Below are positions 54,853 through 64,000 of a stretch of 64,000 nucleotides of DNA, piece by piece. The DNA comes from Cerioporus squamosus. Its lineage: Eukaryota > Basidiomycota > Agaricomycetes > Polyporales > Polyporaceae. The stretch spans positions 1-64,000 of the forward strand of contig JABYQS010000150.1 of the NCBI GenBank assembly GCA_022592435.1, in the 5' to 3' direction. The stretch's first letter is position 1. Every line of letters begins with the position of its first letter. The notes under the pieces were generated by a model, which had not been told where the DNA came from, did not search any database, and saw only the letters and a program-made list of their open reading frames with translations. The position numbers and the translations under genes are program-made.

Positions 54853-57800
54853 ATGCCAGCGGAACGTGCAGGAGTAAGTGCAGTTCATTCTGTGATACGC
54901 CTCTTAGTTGACGTTCTACGAGTATACGGTGACGATGTTCCTCGTAGACACGTCTCCGTCCATGGGCAAGACGCGAGAAGTCGAGATTCCAGGGACGAAT
55001 GGCGGGGAGCCCGAAACGATTGAGATGACCAACCTCGAGTGGTCCTTGCAGTACGTGATGCTAAAGATTCAAGAAATGGTATGTAGTGCTACTCAGCTAT
55101 GTGGCTGCAAGTACTGAACGTGCAGGCAGATCTTCAACGGTAGGAAGACCGACAAATGCGGTGTTATCGTCTTCGGCAGTGAAGGTACGCTTGTTCCCAT
55201 CTGCGCCATTCTCTGTGTGTCGTCGGACGTTGTCCCCCATGTGCGCAATTCGCAGCGGAGGAGCACAAAAGTGGTCCTGCCCTACTGCTCCTAGCTGTGC
55301 TCATGCGGTGGACAGGTTAGAGTGGTTGCCTGCTGATGGCTGCATGGGCAGACGAGTTGCGTTGCCAGACGTTCGCCTTCGGAATACACCCAGAGTTCTC
55401 CACTGGGTTATCCGTTAGCCCTTCTGCTTCGAAAACCTTATGTCTTCGGCATTGGGAATAGGTCGAGCGATCTCCTACCCAGCCGCGCCGGTGATGCAGC
55501 CGCACCATACCAACACCGCTCTTCATGAGTCTGGTGTGGTGCGTCTTCGCCACCTATGTACCTGAGTCTGGACCACGTCGGCAAATCACATTGGCTGCGG
55601 CGGAGTGCAATATGTGATGCAGCCTTGCATACCAGGCCAAGCGTTCATATTCCTTCGTAGTTTCTCGAGAAGGGGTCAGAGAAGATGCTCGCCGTCCGCA
55701 TGTCTCCAGCACTTGAGCACCCACCGCGCTCCCTTAGTGGGATTCCAAAGACACAACTTATCGCCTTGCCGTGTATACTCTCGTGGCTTTGAAGCGCATG
55801 AGCGGACTCTTGCGTGCGGCTTCTTGCCTTGCCAACAAACTTGCTCCTAGTGTACGATACAAGGGAGCCATATACTGACATCGTGTTAGTAACGAAAAAT
55901 ATCATCAACAAGGAACACGGCGGATATGAGAACGTCTGCGAGTACATCCCAATAGCTCAACCCAATGCAGGCACGCTCGCCAAGCTCTCCGCGCTGGAGC
56001 CCTCGACAGTCTCCGGTGAACGTGAGCATCATAGTTACTGTCGTATTTTGTTGCGCTGACTGTCATACTCAGCAATTGATGCTCTCATTGTGGGCATCGA
56101 GACGCAAGACAGATTCCTAGGGAACAAGAAGACTTGGACACGGAAGATCGTCTTGCTCACCGATGGTGAGAACCCCATGGAAGTCGAGGCATGGGAGGAC
56201 ACCGCGAAGAAGATGAACGACCTCGGCGTCAGCTTGGCAATTGTGTGAGCTCCCTTATACGTCTGCTCGTATGGACTATCCAACTGACAGCAGACAGCGG
56301 TGTCGATTTCGATGACGAGGAGTTGCCCTTCCACGAGGAGAACAAGAGCGAAGTCAAGGTATCGCCGTGTCTCGTCGTCCGCCAGGCAGCATCTCATGAG
56401 ACATCCTGCAGAGAGAGAACGAAGCCTTCTACCGCACGTTCGTCTCGAAACTCGACAACGGACTTGTCGGCAACTGCGACTTCGCCCTCCAAGAGATCTC
56501 TCGTCCGGACGTCCGCCAGGTCAAGTCCACGATGATGCCGACGATCCTCCGCCTCGGCGACACGCAAACACGCGAGGAAGAGGCCATCGAGCTGGTCGTG
56601 AGAACGAGCAAGTGCACCGCCCTCGCCCGGCCAAAGGGATGGAAGCGGTTTGGGCGCCGCAAGCTCACGGCAGAGGAAGAAGCGGCAAAGATGGACGTGG
56701 ACGAGGACAAGGCGACGTTCGCACAGCTGCACATGCGTACCGAGTTCTACATCGACAAAGACGTGAACAAGGAAGATGGTGCAGACGACGACGGCACCGA
56801 CGACGAGGACGAGCGCGAGCGTGCCCGGGACGAGGCCGCGAAGCACCTTGTCAAAGTCGAGAAGGAAGACCTGGTGCGCGGGTACAAGTACGGCGCGTCC
56901 TTCGCCCCAGCACCCGACGGCGGCTTCCCCAAACTCGAGACGCGCAAGGGTATGGACATCTGCGGATTCTTCAGCCGCAAAAACTTCAGGAGGGAGCTCT
57001 CCATGGGCGAGGTGTACTATGTCTGGGCGGACCCGGCGAACCCGATGTCGCAGGTCGCGCTGTCGAGCATTGTGCAGGCGATGTACGAGAAGGGCGTGAT
57101 GGCCATCGCGAGGTGGGTTAGTAGGGACGGTATGGACCCGAAGATGGGCGTTCTGTACCCTTCGGTGTTTGACGAAGTCGATTGTTTCCTGTGGGTTCAG
57201 GTGAGCTCGTCATTGGCCTTTGCGTGTTTTTAGACTGCTGACATTACTCAGATGCCGTTCGCGGAGGACGTCCGCAACTTCCCATTCGCATCTCTCGAGA
57301 CATTGGTCAACAAGAAGGGTGAGATCGTCACTGAGCATCCATACCTCCCGACGAAGGAACAGATGGAAGCCATGGAGGACTTCGTCGATGCCATGGACCT
57401 CTCGGACGCGGGCGAGAAAGATGAGGAAGGGTAAGCAGTCGTACTGAGTGCCTCGGCAGCCATCTGACCCCAGTTGTCGCAGTAATCGTCAGCCGTGGTT
57501 CGACACCCGCCTGTCCTACAATCCTGCCATCCATCGCACGAAACAGGCTCAATTCCATGCGGCAGTGGTCCGGGATCTCAATACTCATCCTGTGCCACCG
57601 CCACATCCCGAACTCCTCAAGTACTTCGAGCCTCCACGACGTGTCCTCAAGCGTGCCCGCGAAGCCATCGAGGAATGCAAGAAGGCATTTAATGTCCGCG
57701 AAGGTACGTCTGCCCGTTCGCCTCCCGTCCCCTCTGTTCGCTCAACCTCTCGCCGTAAAGTGCCCAAGAGAGTCGTGCGTGTCCGCAAAGACGAGCACGT

Positions 57801-58664
57801 CCGTGCGCGGGATGAGGACGAAGACATGCTGCTGCTCGACCAGAAGCGCCCCGGGCCCTCCCAGTCGCAGCGCCTGACGCAGAGCAAGTCCTTCGCGCAG
57901 ACGCAGCAGGGCCCCACTCGGTCTCAGACGCAGAAGAAGGTCGGGAACGACAGCGACAGCAGCGAGACGGAGCCGGAGGACGATGAGGACCTCCTGTTGA
58001 ACGCTGCGCCCAAGCGCGACCGTGCGCCCCCGCTGCCGACTCCTGCACGCTCGATGTCCCCCGCCGATCGTGATCCTGCTGTCGACCGGATGCGCGCCCC
58101 GGGGAGGATCGTTGGGGCATCATTCCCGTTGGAGGACTTCCGGAAGAATATCTCGCGCGGGGATGTGGTGACGAAGGCGGTTGAGGATCTGGCGTTTGTT
58201 ATCAAGGATGTGATCTCGAAGCCGTTCTCGTCGAGGAGGTTTGACGAGATGTTGGAGTGCATGCATGAGCTGAGGAAGGTCGCGCTGCAGGTCAGTTCCC
58301 TTTGCTGTCATGCTTGTTATCTATCGCTGACGCTGACGACGATTCTGCAGGAGGATGAGATCGACGCATGGAACACGTACGTGCGCTGCTCATTGTGGAT
58401 TTCGCTGAGATGCTGAAGCATTTTGACAGGTTCATCCGAGAGTTGCGCGATACTTGCCTGGACGAGAAACCTGGCAACAAGGCCTTTTGGGACAAGGTCC
58501 GCGGCGTTGGCAGGCCACTGAGCTTCATCTCCGAGTCCGAAGCGTCTGAGCAGGGCGGAAAGTCTGACATTTCTGAGGCCGAAGCGCAGGAGGTGCGTTC
58601 CTCCTCAATGACAGTACAATTACTATCTGAATCTCAACGGTCTTTCAGTTTATACAGGGGTAGA
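54853..58664 (+). CDS. KU80: Ku80 DNA end-binding subunit
   Basis: Large Ku subunit; with Ku70 it binds double-strand ends for non-homologous end joining and protects telomeres. MPAERAG splices to LTFYEYTVTMFLVDTSPSMG, a vWA-like N-terminal domain, followed by MIFNGRKTDKCGVIVFGSE, HGGYENVCEYIPIAQPNAGT, KTWTRKIVLLTDGENPMEVE and VSLAIVGVDFDDEE. The beta-barrel core includes KGMDICGFFSRKNFRRELSM, YYVWADPANPMSQVALSSIV and MPFAEDVRNFPFASLETLV. The C-terminal arm (LSYNPAIHRTKQAQFHAAVV) and a Ku80 C-terminal helical domain (FRKNISRGDVVTKAVEDLAF, FIRELRDTCLDEKPGNKAFW) follow, with an acidic/Ser-rich linker between. It ends EFIQG at 58664. One intron (55185-55889, 705 bp) is far longer than the others. 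In wild fungi this gene controls the NHEJ/homologous recombination balance, which is of interest next to a tandem array. Confidence 0.93.
55185..55889 (+). other. 705-bp intron of KU80
   Basis: GTACGC donor after GVIVFGSE and GTGTTAG acceptor before TKNIINKEHGG, in consistent phase (G + TA giving Val). All other KU80 introns are about 45-65 bp. I see no coding segment in it that fits Ku80. An imperfect inverted repeat, CGCACCATACC / GGTGTGGTGCG, occurs near 55500-55542. It may be an insertion or host an intronic RNA. Confidence 0.6.
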
Positions 58665-58845
58665 GTTGGTCGCATCGCATACGCGGTCTCTTGCAGGTCG
58701 TTGCTTTCTTGTCGCATGTACTAACATACAGTAACGGGTCATACATAGTCTCCATACTCATAAGTAGGTATAAGTGGCGGTGTGGACTTCCCTAATCGAA
58801 ATCGTAGATATCCAAGTTCGCCCTCGTGGACAGAACTGCGTCGTA

Positions 58846-59681
58846 CTAGTACAAGATCGCTCCTTGGGACGACTTGAAGTAACCAAGGGCGCGAGGGTTC
58901 TTCTGGTAGATCACTGGGTAGGCATATTGGCCATCGCCCTGTCGATGCGACAGGCCGGTAAGCACGACATGGTGATGGTAGCGGCACGCGAGAAAGATGC
59001 ACACCGTGGAGATGGGTGGCATATCATGCAGATTCGCCACAAAGCCGTGCTTCCATGAGGAGAGTCCGTCTTTTCGAACGCATACAAAAACTTGATCTCC
59101 GATCTGCAGGTGGACGTCAAAGTAAGTATCCTGCATTGAGAGGTGGCTCGAGCAACTTATCCAAAGTTCGTCCTCACCTTGAATCTGAGCCGCCACACGT
59201 ATCGCTGGATCACCCTAGGCTGCGCTCCTTTCTTTTGCCCATATTTATCAGCGTCGGGTTGTCGAATAAGCAGTTGAATCTGTGTCTCTGCGACATGCTT
59301 CCGGGGTTCGGGGGTGTCTATTGGGGCGTTCGCATCTACGATGACATGACATTGTTCTCTTCCCCGTCCTCGGCAAGCCCTCCAAGGTTGGGTATCCTGA
59401 GGACAATCAACCGCGTTGGTCGGTATCGATGCCAGGGGTGGACGACCTTCAAGTTCACCCCCTGCCCGCGGCACGGATTGTTGAATATCAACCATCTCCC
59501 AATAATGAGAGCCTGACAAATTAGCGTCGGTAGTTGGTAGGCCGTGAGGTTTAACAGTGCGGATGCAAGGCGGTGGTGAGGTGGCGGACTGGGGGACTGC
59601 GTCTACGGAGGCCAAATCTTTGTAAGGGTAGACTGGCCTTGTGGCTGCGGCTATGTCCTCGGAGAGTGCAGGGTAGTTCAT
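58846..59681 (-). CDS. Small protein with SH3/Tudor-like core (family copy B)
   Basis: The function is not recognised. ATG 59681 starts MNYPALSEDIAAATRPVYPY and leads into a Pro/Ala-rich N-terminal region of about 165 residues. After introns come IGDQVFVCVRKDGLSSWKHG, FVANLHDMPPIST, then GDGQYAYPVIYQKNPRALGY, FKSSQGAILY and stop at 58846. The C-terminal core aligns with the product of 16289-16982 over its whole length, with introns at the same two places (before GDxV and before GxGQ). The two genes are 42 kb apart and in opposite orientation, so this is a dispersed family and not part of the tandem array. Confidence 0.65.
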
Positions 59682-59981
59682 GGTCGGAAGTAAGAGTTCT
59701 CTGCACGCTTGCCAGCTTACATACCGCCCCCGAGGTAATGCCTTAAAGCTTGTTTATCATGTAATGGTCAATGGAATGCAACAACCCTAGGCACTAAAGA
59801 TGTATACGCTGCTTGGTAAGGCATCCGACACGTACTAACAGGCTTACGGCACAGAAACATCGCAACAGTGGCGAGGTAGAAGCATTTTAAATTAATAAAA
59901 CAAACAACGAAGCACAAATCACCGTGCAACGCAGAGAATCAAGGGAGAGATAAGTCCGATCGAATAAACAAAGTCCTATCA
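59682..59981. other. Short intergenic region
   Basis: 300 bp between two leftward genes, presumably holding the terminator of one and the promoter of the other. An A/T-rich patch (59888-59915) is the only notable feature. Confidence 0.3.
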
Positions 59982-60564
59982 TCACCATCGCCTCTCCGTA
60001 CGATGCAGTCGACTACTGTGGATATACTTCACAACCCGCGGCGACACCTTTGTCAGCACGGGGTAGAGACATCCGTCTTCCGCCTGCAAGTACGGTGGTC
60101 AGCTCGGTCCGCAAACAACACAAGACGATTGCTTACCATATGCCGGGGGAATACCTTCAGGTCAGCGATAGTAAGCTCCTGGCACGACTTCGGATCCGAC
60201 TCAGCCGTTACTCGCACACATTCTCCTGACTGTAAGGCCGATATCAGCATTGCATCGAAGCGGAAGGATTTGTGACGGTGGTTACCTCGAACTGAGGCCA
60301 TCGCTCAGCGACATGTTCCCTATCTGCACTGGTTGGTTCACAAGAGGCGCTCGAGGTGGTTGGATGAATCGAGGGTGTGGCGTCAGGAAACTCTTCCTGT
60401 AGGGTCATCTCGGCTATACATGACAACAGGGCAAGGCGCGAATTTGGCTGGTTCGACGCCGCCAACGATGCGAGTTTCCTCGCGAAGGGCTCGGTGAATG
60501 CGAGGTCATACAACGACCTTGTTCCGCTGTTGTTGCCAGTGGCGTGTGGGCCCGGGGACGACAT
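59982..60564 (-). CDS. Small hypothetical protein, possible distant family member
   Basis: ATG 60564 begins MSSPGPHATGNNSGTRSLYD, followed by a helical-looking stretch (EPFARKLASLAASNQPNSRL). After a 56-bp intron comes SGECVRVTAESDPKSCQELT, IADLKVFPRHM, and after a GTAAGC...TTGCAG intron AEDGCLYPVLTKVSPRVVKY, IHSSRLHRTERRW with stop at 59982. The last exon (DGxxYPVxxxxxPRxxxYxxSS) and the GExVxV segment resemble family copies A and B, with an intron at the matching place, so it may be a diverged paralog lying next to copy B. Identity is low and I would not insist on homology. Function unknown. Confidence 0.5.
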
Positions 60565-61404
60565 CGATGGTAGAATCGGTTTCGTAGAGATGGTTATGAG
60601 ATGGATGTTCAACACGGAGTACGGATCGCCGCAATCGTAGGCGATGTCGTCGATGGTTAGAGGTGAAGAAAGGGACGATGACAAAGATGGATGAGGGACG
60701 CTGTTGAGGAGTAACGAGGGAGGAATATGCAGATCCGAGGTCCGGGCGGTTCGGGTAGACGCCACCGAGGAGTGTCAAGAGGATTGCGAGGAGGAAGCAA
60801 CAAGGTTGGTGGTTGCCTTTATGTGCGCCGAAAGAGAAAGGCGCCGCGGAGCACAGGTGCACCTGTCTATTGTGGCGAATCACGTGCCCTTCCGCAACAA
60901 CAACGCGCTTACCAGAAAGGAAGAATCTGGCACTTGCCACGACGGAGGGAACCTCTGTCTGCTTTGATTGTGCTTTGATCGCAAAGCGCAGTATGGTGGG
61001 GAGAAGCTGGGAGGTGGGCATGCACGGGTGGCACCGGAAACAATGCGTTGGGGGCGTGGTTGTCGGCCACTGCATCGTGGCCTCTGCCCAAGCATCGTTC
61101 AATGGCCCGATCTAAACCTTACAGTGGCAGACAGGTGGCCGAGAACAAAGCAAATGGTAGACAGTTCTGCGGAACCATGATGCGTGAGATACCAGTCATG
61201 GGGTACGAGGGATGTTGGTGCCACTCACCCTCACCTGCTCTTGATTTACGGCCGAAGTGGCTGGAGGTTGTCGGAACGGGCGACGATCGATGATTGAGTG
61301 CACAGATAGCAATGCTTCCAAACCTTTCGTGATACAACAAGATGTACACAGAGACACTCTTACACGACTGCGCATAGGGTCTGGATACCTGACAATGACG
61401 CATC
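60565..61404. other. Intergenic region before the GCN20 3' end
   Basis: 840 bp with several overlapping frames of 60-198 codons on both strands, none with conserved motifs or splice support. It includes the promoter of the small gene at its left end and the GCN20 3' UTR at its right. Confidence 0.3.
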
Positions 61405-64000
61405 TCACGGCTTCGCCTTGATGTTGCTGACGATGAGGCTCTGCAAAGATCCTGTCAGTACTGATACATGCACACAACAGTGAGGACTGTACCTTGTACG
61501 CCTGGACGTCTCCCCTGAATTTGGACACAGTGCCGTCTGCGCACACCCAGAGCTACCCATGCAGAGTCAGGAGCGAGTCTAATTATCTAGGAAGCCAGGG
61601 AGCCACATACCTCCTTTGCGACGGAAGTGATAAATCGCTCGTCGTGAGAGATGAGGATGACACCACCGTTCCATTTACTGATCGCGGTCATGAGCGCATC
61701 GAGGCCCTATGTAGTTGTCAGCATATCAATGCAAGGCTACATGCATTGCGTCTTTCGGCATACCTCCATATCCAGGTGGTTAGTAGGCTAAGGAATATCA
61801 ACAGTGTCAACTCCCAACTCTGATACGACATGACAAAAATCACAAACCTCATCAAGGAGCAAGACGTGGGGTCGTTGTAGCGAGAGCACCGCGAACGCGA
61901 CACGCGATTTCTGACCTCCGGACAGCGTCCCGATCATCTGCAAACTGCGAGACGGCGTCAGCAATCATCCGCGACATGGAACTTGTTATCCGCCAACCCA
62001 GTCATGCCGGTGATCTGGAAGTTGCCCAGATGCTGACGGTATTCTTGTTCAGTCTTGCCGGGGAACTTGTGCGCCAGGAACTGGACGGGCGACATAGTAG
62101 GGATCAGGTTGTCTACGTGGTGCTGTGCGAAGTAGCCTCTGCGAAGCGTGTCAGTCGTAATTTCCGTCTGTCGCATGGTCCGTAGACGTATACGTACATC
62201 CTCAAGCGGCCGTTCTGGTTGACATGTCCGCTGAGCGGCTTGAGCTCTCCCGTGAGCAGTTTGATTCTGCAGAAAGTTACAGGGCGACGATCGGAATACA
62301 AGAACAAGAGGTGCTCACAGCGTTGATTTGCCAGCGCCGTTGGGCCCAATGACAGCCATACGCGAATCGAGACCAACATCGATATTGACGTTCTTGAGCA
62401 GGATCTTGTCCGGAGTGTAACCGAACGAAACCTCGTTGAGCTGCAACACTGGCGGCGAGATCTTCTCCGTCTCGGGAAGGCGGAAGGTCTCTGTGTCCTC
62501 TTCCTCCGGTGGTGTGAGTTCCGGTAGCTGCAACATAACGCGGATTAGTGTTGGGCCATGCGCGGAGGAACATATATGCTCAACCTTCTCGAGGATTTTG
62601 ATCTTTGACTGGGCCTGTGCAGCGCGATTGGCGTTGTACCGCCACCGGTCGATGAACGCCTGCAGATGCTTCCTGTATTCCATCTGGGTGTCGTACTCCT
62701 TCCGAAGGTTGCGGTCTCGCTCTGATTTCGTAGAATAGAACTGGGTGAAGTTGCTGCAAAAAGTCCAATGTCAGTATCAAGCGGTCGTAAGTGCCTGCGA
62801 CGAACTACATACCCTTTGTAGTAGTCGAGACGGCCAGAGTGCATGTGCACAATGTCAGTGGCAACAGCATCGCTGGAACAACAGTCAGACTGGTTCAACG
62901 AATACTCAACATAAACCTACAGGAAGGCTCGATCGTGGGATCTAAACGATGTATCAGTGGATGCGTAGACAGAGACAACGCCAAGAACTCACACAACGAG
63001 CAATGTACCGGGCCAGGTTTGAAGGTAGTCTTCCAACCATGCGAGAGCGTTCAAGTCGACTGTGGACATATTGAAGCGCCATCATACGCCAGTGTTTGCG
63101 CAAGGACTCACTGTGATTGGAAGGCTCATCAAGCAAGAGAAGGGCAGGCTTGACGAACAGTGCTCTCGCTAGGGCGAGACGCATGCGCCAACCACCACTG
63201 AACGACTTCGTCGGTCGCTTCTGGTCTTCTTCGGTGAATCCAAGACCCGCAAGCAGCGCGGCAGCGCGTGCAGGTCCGCTCTCGGCTTCCATGTCAGCTA
63301 GACGGGCATGCACATCCGCCAAACGCGTTTGCGCTTCGTCACGAGCGTCCTCGAACCGCTTGTCGTCGCCCTCGCCCTCGAGCTCGGCCAACTTCGCATT
63401 CAGCGATGCCTCCTCCCGCAGCAGCGTGTCTCGCCACACATCGGCCTTCAATACTGAGTCGAGCGCGAGCGTGTCGTCTCCGACAATCTGGTATGCATGT
63501 CAGGAAACGAGATGCGCGGAAGGCTGGGGAGCTTACCTCCTGCTCGACGAAGAGGATAGTGATATGTGGCGGGATGGGAACCTCACGCAGAGCGATATGA
63601 CGGAGAAGCGTAGATTTACCAACACCGTTCCGACCGATGAGACCGTACCGACGGCCATACGCAAGGGTTAGCGATGCGCCGGACAGGATGCGGTTGGAGC
63701 CGAAGTTAACGTCGATGTTCGTGAGGTGGATGTCCTTGGACTTGTTCTTCGACGCCGCGGCAGCGTCCAGAGGGTTGATCTTCATGAACATCTCCTCGTA
63801 TGACTGCTGCTTCTTGTGCTGGTCCAGTAGCTTCGAACCCTCGTAGAGGACGCTGCGCTTCTCGCGCTTCTCGATCTTGGCCTGCATAGCGCCGCGTATG
63901 TATGCCATTCGTGTGCAGGAACAGATAAAATAGTTGACGTACCCTCAGCTTGGCCTCCTGTTTCTCGAGCTTCTTGACATCGACGCGAGATGCTCTGACA
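61405..64000 (-). CDS. GCN20: GCN20-type ABC-F ATPase, N-terminus cut by window edge
   Basis: Cytosolic twin-ABC protein without membrane domains. With Gcn1 it promotes activation of the Gcn2 kinase on stalled ribosomes. Visible in order: the linker KINPLDAAAASKNKSKDIHL, first Walker A GRNGVGKSTLLRHIALREVP, ILFVEQE, ADVWRDTLLREEASLNAKLA (a close match to the yeast Gcn20 ADVWRKQLL segment), signature SFSGGWRMRLALARALFVKP with Walker B LLLLDEPSNH, the inter-domain helices (MEYRKHLQAFIDRWRYNANR), second Walker A GPNGAGKSTL, and the end LISHDERFITSVAKE, ADGTVSKFRGDVQAYKSLIV, SNIKAKP at 61405. At least eight small introns. The N-terminal domain lies beyond base 64000. Confidence 0.9.

Noticed and set aside
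60506..61102. 198-codon minus-strand ORF between the small gene and GCN20
   Set aside because: No conserved motif, no good start context, and it overlaps the spliced small gene at its end; likely chance in GC-rich DNA.

Overview
The window is nuclear DNA from a filamentous basidiomycete. I infer an Agaricomycete, possibly Polyporales, from the GC-rich codons, the many 50-65 bp GT-AG introns, the tight divergent and convergent gene packing and the gene types; I cannot name the species. Both edges cut genes: an F-box gene on the left and a GCN20-type ABC protein on the right.

Left part (1-19.6 kb): F-box protein (-, partial); NIC96 nucleoporin (+); SMN homolog (-); second F-box protein (+); SRP68 (-); GET3 (+); ribosomal proteins eS17 (-) and uS8 (+) sharing one divergent promoter; two small proteins with an SH3/Tudor-like core (+); then about 1.5 kb without a gene. 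Most of these are housekeeping genes of RNP assembly, protein targeting, nuclear transport and translation.

Centre (19.6-54.6 kb): a complete STH1/SNF2 chromatin-remodelling ATPase gene (-), whose 5' half belongs to a tandem array of large units (9515, 9541 and 9419 bp, plus a partial 3.3 kb unit). Each repeat of the unit carries the STH1 promoter, exons 1-2, a 1.4 kb intron and exon 3 up to just before the ATPase domain. A spacer of about 6 kb with no recognisable gene follows, ending in a 15-bp minisatellite. Copies 2-4 are therefore truncated STH1 genes. They have the QLQ and HSA regions and no ATPase or bromodomain, and their reading frame runs through the junction into a Gly/Cys-rich pentapeptide repeat. 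The last copy abuts KU80, so the ancestral layout was probably STH1 and KU80 divergent from one promoter; about 28.5 kb of spacer plus partial STH1 now lies between the intact STH1 and KU80.

Right part (54.85-64 kb): KU80 (+), with an unusual 705-bp intron; two small genes (-), at least one of the same SH3/Tudor-like family as on the left; and the C-terminal part of GCN20 (-).

The most notable features are the partial-gene array with its in-frame chimeric tails, mosaic sequence exchange between copies, clusters of pure single-base indels that may be assembly error, a GET3 P-loop encoded by an 18-nt micro-exon behind a probable GC-AG intron, and a dispersed small-protein family.
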